Counted from the stretch's first letter, positions 23,843-34,900 are shown. The stretch is DNA of 39,793 nucleotides from Thiomargarita sp. (GCA_020721045.1 DYNN01000016.1:1-39793), one strand, 5' to 3'. Translations and numbers: made by a program. The notes: generated by a model not told the origin, from the sequence alone.

Positions 23843-24766
23843 TTAATGTTTAATTAATTCAGGATGTCCATTAAGAAAATCAGCTACACTGAGTACCCGC
23901 CCGCCCGCTTTTTGTATTTTTAATAAACGCAATACGCCGTTACCGGTGGCGACATCGATGCCATCACGTTGGCTGCGTAATATTGTAGCAGGCATTGCCG
24001 TTGTTTCCATCTCTATTATTTTGGCTTCCCATATACGTAGTGTTTGGTCAAATAAATTAACTTGCGTGCCGGGCCACGGATTAAATGCTCTAATTTTTCT
24101 GTCTAGCGATATTGCATCATCTTGCCAATTAAGTAGTGATTCACTCTTTTCCAATTTAGCCGCATAAGTCGCTTGCTCATGATCTTGTGGTGTTGCCGGC
24201 AAATTTTCCAATTGATCAAGCTGTTCCGCTAATAAATTGGCACCTAATTGCGCTAAACGATCGTGTAATGATTGACCTGTATCTGTTGGTAAAATATCGG
24301 TTGTAGCGATTTTTAGCATGTCGCCCGTGTCTAAACCCACATCCATTTTCATCAACGTAATACCAGTTGCCGCATCACCAGCTAATAACGCTCTTTGAAT
24401 CGGTGCAGCCCCACGCCAACGCGGCAATATGGAAGCATGTACATTAACACAACCCAAACGCGGCGCATCCAATACGGCTTTAGGTAAAAGTAATCCATAA
24501 GCCACCACAATCATCATATCTGCTTGTAAAGCTTGCAATTCTGCTTGTGCTTCTGGTGTTTTTAAAGTTTTGGGCTGATAAATCGGAATATTATGTTGCA
24601 AAGCTAATTCTTTGATTGGGCTGGCATGTAATTTACGCCCCCGTCCAGCTTGACGATCGGGTTGGGTATAAACGGCGCAAACTGTATGATTTGATTGTAA
24701 AATTGCGGCTAAACAATTGACTGAAAACTCTGGAGTACCGGCGAAAATAATACGTTTTTGCGTCAT
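23843..24766 (-). CDS. fmt: Methionyl-tRNA formyltransferase
   Basis: Fmt formylates initiator Met-tRNA from 10-formyl-tetrahydrofolate. The 307 residues have the normal two-domain form. The N-terminal formyltransferase domain (1-190) starts with IIFAGTPEFSVNCL and holds the catalytic residues in CVNVHASILPRWRGAAPIQR and MDVGLDTGDML; the C-terminal tRNA-binding domain includes IRAFNPWPGT. The usual neighbours def and rsmB are absent. Instead fmt lies between a DUF29 gene (39 bp upstream) and the aldolase-dehydrogenase gene (4 bp downstream), probably in one transcript beginning at mgtE. Confidence 0.96.
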   Translation of the reverse strand: MTQKRIIFAGTPEFSVNCLAAILQSNHTVCAVYTQPDRQAGRGRKLHASPIKELALQHNIPIYQPKTLKTPEAQAELQALQADMMIVVAYGLLLPKAVLDAPRLGCVNVHASILPRWRGAAPIQRALLAGDAATGITLMKMDVGLDTGDMLKIATTDILPTDTGQSLHDRLAQLGANLLAEQLDQLENLPATPQDHEQATYAAKLEKSESLLNWQDDAISLDRKIRAFNPWPGTQVNLFDQTLRIWEAKIIEMETTAMPATILRSQRDGIDVATGNGVLRLLKIQKAGGRVLSVADFLNGHPELIKH

Positions 24767-24805
24767 ATTGATCTTTTTGTCTTATGTTCAATAGGTCTGA
24801 TTTTA

Positions 24806-25264
24806 TTACTGGGCTGTAGGATAAAAATTCTCATTTAACAATTGCTTAGATGTATAAAGACAATTTTGAGGAAATGTTTCTATCGATAAGCCCGTTTCAT
24901 CAACTGCTAGCATCAATGCCTTTGGATAAGCTTTCATCACACTTTCATCAAAATGATTCTTAAGACTTGGGCTGTCTTCTAAGTGTTCGAGTAATTGAAT
25001 ACGTTGCTTACGGATAGTTCCTTTCCAGCTACCGCATTGTTTTTCTGATTGAAATTGCCATTTTAATAGATGCGCTATCAAGATCATCAATCGGTTAGTC
25101 AATTCGCGTCTATCCCGTTTCCCCATACTTTCCAATTCATCAATTAGAATGTCAACATCAAGATCATTTAATTTACCTTGTTTAAGTAAATCAATATGAT
25201 GTTGAAGCCAGCCATAAAAATCTCGTTCACAGTCTATATGTAATTCATCCAAATCCGATGGCAT
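24806..25264 (-). CDS. DUF29 family protein
   Basis: This 152-residue protein of unknown function matches the DUF29 pattern: YGWLQHHIDLLKQG, DVDILIDELESMGKRDRREL, a helix ending LLKWQFQSE, and SWKGTIRKQRIQL. DUF29 proteins are frequent in cyanobacteria and Beggiatoa-like bacteria, often in many copies, and no activity is established. I prefer ATG 25264, with GGGG at 25274-25277 as ribosome-binding site. An in-frame TTG at 25279 would place the start directly against the mgtE stop and add five residues. It sits between mgtE and fmt on the same strand. Confidence 0.8.
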   Translation of the reverse strand: MPSDLDELHIDCERDFYGWLQHHIDLLKQGKLNDLDVDILIDELESMGKRDRRELTNRLMILIAHLLKWQFQSEKQCGSWKGTIRKQRIQLLEHLEDSPSLKNHFDESVMKAYPKALMLAVDETGLSIETFPQNCLYTSKQLLNENFYPTAQ

Positions 25265-25279
25265 CGCATTGTACCCCAA

Positions 25280-26716
25280 TTAAAGCAAAATAATGGTTGC
25301 TAATCCTAGAAAAATAAAAAATCCCATACTGTCTGTCAGTGCTGTCAGCATAACACTGCTACCCATTGCGGGATCGCGTCCTAACTTTTCTAAAATCAAG
25401 GGAATAAAAACACCTGCAAATGAAGCAACTAACAAATTTAGTATCATAGCAGCCATCATAACCAAAGACAATAACAGTTGTTTATACAGTAAATAGGAAA
25501 ATAAACCGACGACACTGCCCCATAGTAAGCCATTCGTTAGGCTCACACTGACTTCTTTGAATAGTAAACGGAGCCAATTGTGAGTAGTGATTTGATTAAG
25601 TGCTAACCCTCTGATAATTAAAGTCATGGTTTGAGTACCTGAATTACCCCCAATGCCAGCAATAATCGGCATCAGAATAGCCAATGCAGCGAGTTGTTCA
25701 ATCGAACTTTCAAAAATATTAATCACACGTGATGCAATAAAAGCGGTCATTAAATTAAGCGCGATCCAAGGCCAACGATGTTTGGCACACACCCAAAAAG
25801 GCGCAAATAAATCCTCTTCTTCACTTAACCCTACTTGACTGAGAATTTCTTTTTGAGAAGTTTCATTAATAAAATCAATTATATTATCAACACTTAGACG
25901 ACCGATTAATTGATTGTGAATATTGATAATAGGGGCTGAAATTAAATTGTATCGTTTAAAGGCTTGCGCTGCTTCACGAGCAACATCATTGGTGTAAAAA
26001 AAGATAGGTTTTTGAATCATGACTTCACTAACACGGGTTTTACCGGCTCGAATCAGTAAATATTTGAGTGGCAATAATCCTTTTAGATTGCCTGCACGAT
26101 CTATCACAAATAATTGATCGGTGTGTTCAGGTAATTCTTTAAGTCGCCGTAAATATCTGATAATAACATCAAAAGAAACATCTTCTCGCACGGTCACCAT
26201 GTCAAAATCCATCAAAGCACCCACCGTACTTTCTGGAAAAGTGAGAGCCGATTGGACTTTAGCACGATCTTCACTATCTAGGGAAATTAATAATTCTGAC
26301 GCAATTTCTTTAGGCAAATCAACAACTAAATCAGCAATTTCATCTGAATCTAAATGCTGTGCAGCACAAAGGATTTCATGATTATCCATATCCGCAATCA
26401 ATGTTTTCCTAACTGCATCAGAAACTTCCAACAAAACCGTGCCATCATGTTCAGTTTTTACCAACTGCCACACAATCATTCTCTGTTCTAATGGCAAATT
26501 TTCTAGGACAAAAGCGATGTCAGCTGGGTGAAATTGTTCCAATTTTTGCTGTAATTCTACTAAATGTCGCTTAAAAAGTAGTGATTCTACAAGATCATGT
26601 CGTGGCTGTTGTTGTTTATGAACTAAATTTTTTTCCAATTCTTGCTTTTTAAGCAGAACAGTCACTTGCTCAAGCATTTTCTGTAAATTTTTTCGATGTT
26701 GTAATTCGTCACGCAT
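25280..26716 (-). CDS. mgtE: MgtE magnesium transporter
   Basis: This 478-residue MgtE channel carries Mg2+ into the cell. The cytoplasmic N domain (about 35-165) contains the repeated LADLVVDLPKE-type helices. Two CBS domains follow (about 165-295; VGALMDFDMVTV, VIDRAGNLKGLLPLKYLL, APIINIHNQLIGRLSVDNIIDF) and then five membrane helices (about 315-478) with the pore signature GIGGNSGTQTMTLIIRGL. In the known structures the cytoplasmic domains sense internal Mg2+ and close the pore. The 95-bp upstream gap is too short for an M-box riboswitch. It likely heads a transcript including DUF29, fmt and the aldolase-dehydrogenase gene. Confidence 0.94.
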   Translation of the reverse strand: MRDELQHRKNLQKMLEQVTVLLKKQELEKNLVHKQQQPRHDLVESLLFKRHLVELQQKLEQFHPADIAFVLENLPLEQRMIVWQLVKTEHDGTVLLEVSDAVRKTLIADMDNHEILCAAQHLDSDEIADLVVDLPKEIASELLISLDSEDRAKVQSALTFPESTVGALMDFDMVTVREDVSFDVIIRYLRRLKELPEHTDQLFVIDRAGNLKGLLPLKYLLIRAGKTRVSEVMIQKPIFFYTNDVAREAAQAFKRYNLISAPIINIHNQLIGRLSVDNIIDFINETSQKEILSQVGLSEEEDLFAPFWVCAKHRWPWIALNLMTAFIASRVINIFESSIEQLAALAILMPIIAGIGGNSGTQTMTLIIRGLALNQITTHNWLRLLFKEVSVSLTNGLLWGSVVGLFSYLLYKQLLLSLVMMAAMILNLLVASFAGVFIPLILEKLGRDPAMGSSVMLTALTDSMGFFIFLGLATIILL

Positions 26717-26763
26717 AAATAAGTCCGTGGGATAGTGGGATATTTGATGGTGATTTGCAAATC

Positions 26764-26787
26764 GTACCGATCGCTATTAATCGGTAC
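26764..26787 (-). terminator. Perfect 8-bp hairpin downstream of ccmF
   Basis: GTACCGAT (26764-26771) and ATCGGTAC (26780-26787) are exact complements around an 8-base loop, 25 bp beyond the ccmF stop codon on the minus strand and before mgtE. A long T-run is lacking, so termination is likely but not certain. Confidence 0.5.
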
Positions 26788-26811
26788 AATTCATAACACC
26801 TTATATTTACT

Positions 26812-28773
26812 TTAAGTTGTTGATATAACGTTAATTAATTGTGTTTTGGTTTGTCGATAACGTCTGTCTGCTGCTGCTAATAATCCGCCAGCTACCATTA
26901 ATAAACCGCCTAACCAAATCCAACGCACAAAAGGTTTATAATAAACGCGCATACTCCACGCACCTTCACCTAATTCCTCACCGAGTGCAACATAAATATC
27001 ACGCGTAAAGCCAGGATCGATTGCCGCTTCAGTCATTGGCATTTGTTGTACGGTATAAATGCGTTTTTGTGGGTGTAATACAGTAATTTCTTGTTCACCT
27101 TGTAAAACACGCACAGTGCCTTGATCTGCATGATAATTTGCACCTTCTGTGGCTTGCGTGCCTTCAAAAATAAACGTATATTCACCAATATCAATGGGTT
27201 TATGCGGTTCAGCACGCAAATCTTTTTCAATACTATAAGCGTTAGTTAAAGTAATTCCAATAATCGATACTGCTACACCTAAATGCGCGATAATCATGCC
27301 TTGAAAATGACGGGGTAAGCTAAAAATACCGAGCAAACCGTTAGATTTATTGGTTAATTTAGCCCGAGTTGCACGCATACTGGTTAAAGTAATCCAAAAG
27401 CCGGCGATAACACCGGGCACCACTTGCCAACCGGCATTGCCCATTATCCATACGGGAATGAAAATGCCTAAGCCAACGCTTAACACTATACATAACCACG
27501 TGTTTTTAAAGAGAGAAGTAAATTCATCTCTTTTCCAACGTGTCAAAGTGCCAATACCTAAAGTGAAAACTAATGGCATCATTAACCAAAAGAATATTCG
27601 ATCAAAGTAGGGCGGTCCGACTGAAATTTTTCCCATGCCTAATGCATCTAAAAATAATGGATATAAAGTTCCCAGTAGTACGCTGGCGCAAATGACGACT
27701 AATAATACATTGTTGATTAATAATAAAGTTTCTCTTGACAATAAACTGAAATTACCGCCAGTGCCCACTTTAGGTGCGCGCCAAGCATATAATAGGAAAG
27801 ATAATCCAATCACAATAGCTAAAAAAATCAAGATGAAAATTCCACGTTCAGGATCAGTGGCAAATGCGTGAACGGAGGTTAATACACCGGAACGTACGAG
27901 GAATGTACCTAATAAACTGAGTGAAAAGGTCGTAATAGCTAATAATACGGTCCAATTTTTAAAAGCACTGCGTTTTTCAGTCACCGCCAACGAGTGCAGT
28001 AATGCTGTACCGACTAACCAAGGCATAAATGAAGCATTTTCAACCGGGTCCCAAAACCACCAACCGCCCCAACCCAATTCGTAATATGCCCACCAACTAC
28101 CTAAAGCAATGCCTAAAGTTAAAAATATCCATGCAATCAATGTCCAAGGTCGTGACCAACGTGCCCAAGCACTGTCTAAATTACCACCTAATAGCGCGGC
28201 AATCGCAAAACTAAAAGCCACTGAAAAACCCACGTAACCCATATATAACATCGGTGGATGAATAATTAAGCCCGGGTCTTGTAATAGGGGATTAAGGTCG
28301 CGCCCATTCATTGGTGCGGGAAAAATACGATCAAATGGATTGGAAGTTAATAGCATAAATAGCAAGAATCCCACGCTAATAAATCCCATGACACCGATAA
28401 CACGGGCTGCAGTATTATCTGGCAAGCTACGACTAAATAACCCAACGGCAACGGTCCAAAGTGATAAAATCAAAGTCCATAAAAGTAATGAGCCTTCATG
28501 TCCGCCCCAAACGCTGACAATGCGATAGATCAACGGTAAACTGCTATTTGAATTGCTTGCGACGTAAACGACTGAAAAATCATTATAAATAAAAGCGTAA
28601 GTGAGGCAGCCATAAGCCAAAATAATGAAAATCAATTGTCCAATTGCAGCGGGTTTTGCCACTGCCATCCAATTAGGCATTCTTTTGGTAGCACCGACTA
28701 ATGGAAAAATCGTTTGTGCTACTGCTAAACAAAATGCCAAAATTAATGCAAAATGTCCAAGTTCAGGAATCAT
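26812..28773 (-). CDS. ccmF: Cytochrome c heme lyase subunit CcmF
   Basis: CcmF is the inner-membrane heme lyase that joins heme from CcmE to apocytochromes with CcmH. The 653-residue polytopic protein contains the heme-handling WWD motif GWGGWWFWDPVENASFMPWL near residues 233-252, WGGHEGSLLLW near 89-99, and conserved periplasmic histidines. Length and helix count fit CcmF; NrfE is a close relative, but the usual nrf genes are not nearby. The remaining ccm genes are not in this window, so the cluster is split. The gene is needed for the multiheme proteins encoded at 12577-14556 and 18432-21443. Confidence 0.92.
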   Translation of the reverse strand: MIPELGHFALILAFCLAVAQTIFPLVGATKRMPNWMAVAKPAAIGQLIFIILAYGCLTYAFIYNDFSVVYVASNSNSSLPLIYRIVSVWGGHEGSLLLWTLILSLWTVAVGLFSRSLPDNTAARVIGVMGFISVGFLLFMLLTSNPFDRIFPAPMNGRDLNPLLQDPGLIIHPPMLYMGYVGFSVAFSFAIAALLGGNLDSAWARWSRPWTLIAWIFLTLGIALGSWWAYYELGWGGWWFWDPVENASFMPWLVGTALLHSLAVTEKRSAFKNWTVLLAITTFSLSLLGTFLVRSGVLTSVHAFATDPERGIFILIFLAIVIGLSFLLYAWRAPKVGTGGNFSLLSRETLLLINNVLLVVICASVLLGTLYPLFLDALGMGKISVGPPYFDRIFFWLMMPLVFTLGIGTLTRWKRDEFTSLFKNTWLCIVLSVGLGIFIPVWIMGNAGWQVVPGVIAGFWITLTSMRATRAKLTNKSNGLLGIFSLPRHFQGMIIAHLGVAVSIIGITLTNAYSIEKDLRAEPHKPIDIGEYTFIFEGTQATEGANYHADQGTVRVLQGEQEITVLHPQKRIYTVQQMPMTEAAIDPGFTRDIYVALGEELGEGAWSMRVYYKPFVRWIWLGGLLMVAGGLLAAADRRYRQTKTQLINVISTT

Positions 28774-28841
28774 AATAGATATAGTGATAAATAATTAAGT
28801 GAAGGTGAGAAGGCGCACTACAGCACCTTTTAAGTAAGAAT

Positions 28842-28875
28842 AGGTGGATAACGGTATCATGTATTTTATCCACCT
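28842..28875 (-). terminator. Perfect 10-bp stem downstream of metXW
   Basis: AGGTGGATAA (28842-28851) and TTATCCACCT (28866-28875) are exact complements with a 14-base loop, 18 bp beyond the metW stop. A second weaker stem (AAGGTG with CACCTT, about 28802-28829) follows on the minus strand. Together they probably end the metX-metW transcript. Confidence 0.65.
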
Positions 28876-28892
28876 GATAAATTTATTTTTAT

Positions 28893-29534
28893 TCAATGTG
28901 TTACAGGAATTGCTTTACCTGGTTTACGTCGAATACGATACACAGCAATTTCACCAAATAAATTGGGTAATAAACGCATCATAAACGGTGTACGATGATT
29001 GGGATCAACCACAGCTCTTTGTAAAACTTCAATATTTTTTGTATCACACAATTCTTCAAAGTCTTCTAAAGTACACAAATGAATATTTTCGGTATCATAC
29101 CAAGGATTAGGCAAGGTGGTTGAAACTGGCATTTTACCTTTTAACGCCAATGATAAACGACAGGTCCAATGACCAAAATTAGGAAAAGTAACGATACATT
29201 CGCGCCCAATTCGTAGTATTTCTGCCAATAATAAGTCAGGATGATGTATCGTTTGGATTGCTTGTGTCATCACTACATAATCAAAACTTTCGTGCACAAA
29301 ATGACATAAACCCTTTTGTAAATCGTTTAAATCCATCTGAATGACATTGATATCAGCTGCAACACACTGTTCTAAATTGCTTTCTTTAATTTCTAAACCA
29401 TAACCACTGACTTGACGGGTGTCACGTAGGTGCGCAAGTAATTTACCATCGCCGCAGCCTAAATCTAAAATGTGTGTGCCGGGCTTTATCCATTCACTAA
29501 TCAATGCTAAATCTGAACGTAAAGTTGTTGTCAT
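28893..29534 (-). CDS. metW: MetW, methionine biosynthesis partner of MetX
   Basis: MetW is a 213-residue class I methyltransferase-fold protein found next to metX in many proteobacteria, where it is thought to be required for homoserine acylation. The SAM-binding motif [17 protein letters not shown] is near residues 19-34, followed by YGLEIKE and the family-typical [20 protein letters not shown] and [18 protein letters not shown]. Its start overlaps the metX stop by four bases (ATGA), which couples translation. No methyl acceptor is known for it. Confidence 0.94.
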   Translation of the reverse strand: MTTTLRSDLALISEWIKPGTHILDLGCGDGKLLAHLRDTRQVSGYGLEIKESNLEQCVAADINVIQMDLNDLQKGLCHFVHESFDYVVMTQAIQTIHHPDLLLAEILRIGRECIVTFPNFGHWTCRLSLALKGKMPVSTTLPNPWYDTENIHLCTLEDFEELCDTKNIEVLQRAVVDPNHRTPFMMRLLPNLFGEIAVYRIRRKPGKAIPVTH

Positions 29535-30703
29535 GAATTTTCTCCTGATATTTTAATATTTCGCATATAAGCAGAAAATACGTTTAAATAGTGAGGAATA
29601 GGCATTAAAAAAGCATCATGTCCGTGATGGGCTTTAACTTCTATGTAGTTGACATTTTTCTTATTATCAGTCAATGCCCGCACAATTTCTTCGGATCGCT
29701 CTGGAGAAAATCGCCAATCGCTGGTAAAAGAAATCACTAGAAAATTGGCTGTGACATGCGCTAATGCAGCGGATAAATTGTGACTATATTCACGCGCTGG
29801 ATCGAAGTAGTCTAAGGCTTTAGTCATCAATAAATAGGTATTAGCATCAAAACGATCGACAAATGAACGACCTTGGTAACGTAAATAACTTTCTACTTGA
29901 AATTCAACATCAAAACCAAATTTAATTTTGCCTTCACGTAATTCTCGACCAAATTTTGCCCGCATTGATTCGTCGGATAAATAGGTAATATGTCCCAACA
30001 TACGCGCTAACATCAAACCTTGACGCGGAATCGCATTATGATCATAGTAATGACCGTTGTAAAATTCAGGATCGGTCATAATTGCTTGGCGAGAAACTTC
30101 ATTAAAAGCAATATTTTGGGCAGTCAATTTAGGTGTTGCAGCGATCACAACACAGTAACGTAAGCGATCAGGATAATCAATTGCCCACTGTAACGCTTGC
30201 ATACCGCCTAAACTGCCGCCAACAATAGCAACCCATTGTGAAATTCCTAACGCTTCACCTAAACGCACTTGGCTACGTACCCAATCGTTGACTGTGACAA
30301 TCGGAAAATCGGGACCGTAAGGTTTATTTGTCTCAGGATTGATGGTATTCGGTCCAGTAGAACCTTTGCAACCGCCTAAATTATTTAAAGAAACGATAAA
30401 GAAACGATTGGTATCTAGCGGTTTACCTGGACCAATACAATTATCCCACCAACCCGGATTTTTATCGTCCATACTGTGGTAACCGGCTGCATGATGATCG
30501 CCGCTTAACGCATGACAAATGAGGATAGCATTAGAATGATCAGCATTGAGTTGACCATAGGTTTCATACACAATTTGATAAGAATCCAATACACGCCCAC
30601 AATCAAACTGCAAGGGTTCGGTAAAGTGTTGAACTTGTGGCATAATCAGCCCAACGCTATTTTCTGGAATTTTCTCAGGCAAAGTCATCATCCTATAAGT
30701 CAA
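29531..30703 (-). CDS. metX: Homoserine O-acyltransferase
   Basis: MetX activates homoserine with acetyl-CoA or succinyl-CoA for methionine synthesis. This 390-residue alpha/beta hydrolase shows the oxyanion segment [13 protein letters not shown], the nucleophile motif [12 protein letters not shown] and the catalytic Asp and His in FTSDWRFSP and HHGHDAFL. Proteobacterial MetX-MetW pairs often use succinyl-CoA, which sequence reading alone cannot decide here. metW overlaps its end. The 92-bp gap to the divergent FecR gene is too short for a SAM riboswitch and none is seen. Confidence 0.94.
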   Translation of the reverse strand: MTYRMMTLPEKIPENSVGLIMPQVQHFTEPLQFDCGRVLDSYQIVYETYGQLNADHSNAILICHALSGDHHAAGYHSMDDKNPGWWDNCIGPGKPLDTNRFFIVSLNNLGGCKGSTGPNTINPETNKPYGPDFPIVTVNDWVRSQVRLGEALGISQWVAIVGGSLGGMQALQWAIDYPDRLRYCVVIAATPKLTAQNIAFNEVSRQAIMTDPEFYNGHYYDHNAIPRQGLMLARMLGHITYLSDESMRAKFGRELREGKIKFGFDVEFQVESYLRYQGRSFVDRFDANTYLLMTKALDYFDPAREYSHNLSAALAHVTANFLVISFTSDWRFSPERSEEIVRALTDNKKNVNYIEVKAHHGHDAFLMPIPHYLNVFSAYMRNIKISGENS

Positions 30704-30795
30704 GAGGTGAGTGATAAAGTTGTTCGCTTTTTTGACTATTATATACTTTTTTACGGTAAAATCTCTCTCTCAACTATTCAATTAGGTAGACAACA

Positions 30796-31413
30796 ATGAA
30801 ATCAATTATATATTTTCTTACCCTATTCCTCATATTAATAACGTCCGCATATGCCAGTAGTCAAATAGCTGTGGTTGAAGTAGTTGAAGGTCATGCTACA
30901 TTACAACGTGCTGATCTTCAAAAGAAATTAACTGAAAACATGTCATTACAAAGTGAAGATATTATTACCACAGAAAAAGACACACGCGTTTGGATCACCT
31001 TTCAAGATGACAGTATGCTCAAATTAGGTGAAGAATCTCGCATTGCCTTAGATAGATTGGTTCCTGCAACAGAAGAAACTGCACTTTCTGCTACTTTCAG
31101 CATGATGACCGGAGTATTTCGTTTTTTTACCCAAACCGAAACCGAACGTGATATTAAAGTCAATATTGGAAATAGTATGACATTGGGCGTACGCGGAACC
31201 GATTTATTTGTCGGTTCGACCCCAGAAAAAGATTGGATTTGTTTAGTCAAAGGAGTGATTCAATTGCAAGCAGATGAAAAAACTGTAGAATTAAATAAAC
31301 CACGCCAATTTTTCGTCGTACCCAAAGGTAAATCACCACTACCCATTCAATTTGTCTCTGATGAAAAATTCAGTTCATGGGTAAAAAGTACGGAATTGCT
31401 GACAAAAGAATAA
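30796..31413 (+). CDS. Secreted FecR-domain protein
   Basis: The 205-residue protein has a signal peptide (about 1-20, ending ...TSAYA) and a FecR domain: VVEGHATLQRA, DIITTEKDTRVWITFQDDSML, LGEESRIALD, TGVFRF and SMTLGVRGTDLFVG. It lacks the N-terminal cytoplasmic anti-sigma part and membrane helix of true FecR, so it is one of the stand-alone periplasmic FecR proteins of unknown role, possibly a ligand-binding or scaffold domain. No sigma factor or TonB receptor gene is adjacent. The ATG follows the short divergent promoter region shared with metX. Confidence 0.82.
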   Translation: MKSIIYFLTLFLILITSAYASSQIAVVEVVEGHATLQRADLQKKLTENMSLQSEDIITTEKDTRVWITFQDDSMLKLGEESRIALDRLVPATEETALSATFSMMTGVFRFFTQTETERDIKVNIGNSMTLGVRGTDLFVGSTPEKDWICLVKGVIQLQADEKTVELNKPRQFFVVPKGKSPLPIQFVSDEKFSSWVKSTELLTKE

Positions 31414-31887
31414 TTATTGCACTGCACCACTTTCCACAATATCGATAAAACGTGCAACGACATAAGGACAAGTGTAACTATAATCTTTGGATAATTCGGA
31501 TACGATAATATATTGTTTAGGCATGGCTTGATAAAATCCGGCAACTTTAGCACATTTTTTTGCTTTTTCTTGCTTTGCCTTTTCGACATAACTCAACATC
31601 ACTGGATCAACTTGATATTTCTCGATATAAGCAGTCAATGCCTCAAGATGTGCTTTTTCTGTATGGTTAAATTCGCTGGCTTTTCCTTGCAAAGCTAACA
31701 TTCTCTCTTCTTCGGAAATAACTGATGTTAATTCAATTGGTTGCTCTACGCTTTGAGCAGTTATTTTATGATCAGGCGGTTGTAGCAAAGTGACTTTTAC
31801 CGGAGTAAATTTCTCTGCACAGCCCGCTAAAAAGCTAGACACCAATAATAGCGAAAAAATAGTCAGTGAATTCAACGAAGTTTTCAT
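31414..31887 (-). CDS. Putative lipoprotein of unknown function
   Basis: This 157-residue protein starts with a type II signal peptide; the lipobox LAGC places the lipidated Cys at residue 22. The mature part is hydrophilic and helical, with a Lys-rich patch KQEKAKKCAKVAG and two or three further cysteines. I do not recognise the family. A good ribosome-binding site (AAGGAG) lies upstream, and the start is 21 bp beyond the stop of the restriction-modification gene, so the two are probably co-transcribed. Its stop codon directly abuts that of the converging FecR gene with no spacer. Confidence 0.75.
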   Translation of the reverse strand: MKTSLNSLTIFSLLLVSSFLAGCAEKFTPVKVTLLQPPDHKITAQSVEQPIELTSVISEEERMLALQGKASEFNHTEKAHLEALTAYIEKYQVDPVMLSYVEKAKQEKAKKCAKVAGFYQAMPKQYIIVSELSKDYSYTCPYVVARFIDIVESGAVQ

Positions 31888-31908
31888 TTTAAAAATCTCC
31901 TTTTATGC

Positions 31909-34900
31909 TTAAAATCGTGTGTTTGCCAATTCTTCAACTAATTTAACTGTTTTTAGACTCACTGTCACGATTTTCTGCACTAAGTTAAAAATATATCGTT
32001 CGTTATCACGTTGATTTGGATCATTGATAATGCCACTTCTTGTATCAGTTTTCACCTGATATTGATCGATAATCCATTCTAATGCTGAGCGATTGCCTAA
32101 TTTGTAGTCAAATACTTGTGCTGGAATATCATGTAATATAATGTTTTCATTGTAAATTAAACTCGTTTTATCTTTAGACAACTTCATCTTATCCACTTGC
32201 CAATTAAGCGTTTCTTTAGTCTCAACTCTTAATTGATAGGGTATTGCATTTTCATAATTTAAATGAGTTTCAGCTAATTCTTCACCAATTTTAGCGATTT
32301 TCCAAAAATCCTTGGTAAATGGTATGTGTGGCAAGGATTTTTTCAAATTGAGAGCATATTTTTCTCTATAGCTAAGTACGTGCAGTAAACCATAAACATA
32401 ATAGAAAATATTTAGCTTAGTGATTGATTTATCTCGATAACGCTTTTTATAAGCAGTTAATGCCCAATCGGTGATGTTTTCTTGTCTATTTGTACCATCT
32501 TTGTTGTATGTGTAAAGAGGGAAACATTGTGCTTTTTCAAACGCAAAATCGATTGATACAATGATATTAGAAATAAAACATCCAAAGCCTTTTCTGTCAC
32601 CTAACCCAGCGAGACAAATCACTATATTTTCTTTTTCAGTTGCGGATATAGGAAAAATTTGATAAAAACGATGAACGCTATTATTAAGCATTCTATCAAA
32701 ATACAAGAAATTTTTTACAAAAGGTCTATATAGCGATAATCTAATGTTTTCTCTGTGAAAATCAGCAAATTTACTTTTACTAAAATGATTTTTTAATGTA
32801 CTATCCCAACTGATTTTTTTATTATCATAACTGACAAAATCATCTACACTTTTGTCTTTATCCAAATTCCTTGACCAATCAAAGACTTGATGGTTATAAA
32901 AATCAATGGTTGCTTGCATATTTTCTGCTAAAGCAGCTTGATTAAAATTGTAAGCCCAAGTATCACGGTTAGTTTTGATACCACCACTATAAATCTTAAA
33001 AATCACATTTTCAGTAATTTGTTTATTGGCTTTACCTTCTTTTGAACCGATAGCAATAAAATCATTAAATTCAGTATGTAATCCTGTCGTCAACCAATTA
33101 TACTGGGCATCTGGCGCAATTTCTTGCCAATCAATACGAGCCACATTTTCTTTAATTACCAGTGCTTCCAACTTAGCCTGTTGCGATAAGTTATCACCGA
33201 TATGTGCGTAAAAGATTTTATGTTGAGTGTTCGGCTTTTTAATCAACAAATTAATACTGACGCCCACCTTAATCCCAAAAACATTTTTTACGCCCACATT
33301 TTTTCTAACATTCCCGCCTAAATCAAGAATATACAAACTTGAAAATTGTTCGTTTAAACTTTTACGCATTCCATCAAAAGCTAAATTATCAATAAAGCCA
33401 TTATTTGAAACAAAAGCCACAATGCCATTCTCTTGATTTTTCAAGCGTTCCGTCGCCCAAGCAAAAGCTTTGACATAAGGATCAAACAAAGCATTTTTAT
33501 TGGTTGCTTTAGAGGGTCTAACATAATTTTCTTTTATTAAATCATCGATGTATTGATGCACTTTATTTTTATTATTGTCATTTTCATTCTGTTGCCAAGC
33601 ATTATAGGGTGGATTGCCAATAATCACAAATAAAGGCGTTTTTTGTTGCTTTTTTACCCGTGCTGCATTTTCTGAATTAAAAAAATCTTTTTGTTGTGCT
33701 TTCAAAGTTTCAAAAGTGTCGACTAAACAAATACCTTCAAAGGGTAAATACTGTTGAGTGCGTTCAAAATACGCGTGTTCAATATTCATGCTAGCCACAT
33801 AATAAGGCAATAATAACAGCTCGTTACAATGAATCTCTTGTTGATATTTATGTTCTAATGTCAGATGATCCAACTTTTGCAAAATATGCACGATAAAATT
33901 GCCTGTTCCTACAAATGGATCAAGCACATGCACGTTTTCTGATGATAATGATAATTGAAATTCTGTTGCCAGCAATTGTTCAACCGAATTGATCATAAAA
34001 TCAACAATGGGTTGTGGTGTATAAACAATACCATGCGTATCTGCAACTTTAATTGCAAAGCCTTGAAAGAACTTTTCATAAATTGTGTTCAAAAAAGTCT
34101 GTTTAGTGCTAAAATCTTGGATAGTTCGCGCCGCACTTTCGATAGCAATGTAAAAACGATCAAGCCCTTGTAAAAAATGTTCTCGACTAAAATGCTTAGA
34201 AGTCAAAGCGGTAATGACTTTTTCAATTTCATGGGCAATGATATTTTTATTGATAAAGTCTGAATTATTAAAGACATTTCTAAATAAACGCTCTGTTAAT
34301 AAATGTTGAGCGATCATTTCAATCATAACAGCATTTGATAAATTTGGATTTATCGATTGTTGACAGATTGCTTTGAATTGATTGAAACTTTCAATAAAAA
34401 CAGCGTTATTTTTCAAACTGGCTTCAATTAATTTGACTAAACTTTGACCGAGATCGGCGACTTTATCTTTAAACCGATCTGCCGCTATTTCCCATTCTAC
34501 GTAAGCGGGCGGCGTATAATTAAAAAAAACTTCCAATCCATCGATCAGATTTTTAGGCGAATGACTGATATCTTTATCAAAACAAAGTACACCATTTTGA
34601 AATAAAATCAATCTATTAGGCGTTTGAAATAAGATATTTTCTTGAGGATAACCGTATTTAAATTTCTTATCGATTTCCTTAATAAGATCATCTTTAAGGT
34701 CTTTAGCTTCCCAAATACCGTAAATCAAGACTTGAGTTTGTGCATCAACTAACGCGCCGTCAAAACGCAGTGATTTTTTGTTAGCTAATTTGAATGTATA
34801 TTGTTCAACAAAGTCACGATTAGTCAAAGACTTAGTACAATGACGCAAGATATTAGCAAAAAAGGGTGCCGTTTGTCCTTCATTGGTATAACCTTTACTA

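Noticed and set aside
26717-26811. M-box magnesium riboswitch upstream of mgtE
   Set aside because: Only 95 bp are available and the one hairpin belongs to the 3' side of ccmF.
30704-30795. SAM riboswitch upstream of metX
   Set aside because: The 92-bp divergent gap is too short and shows none of the conserved SAM aptamer sequences.
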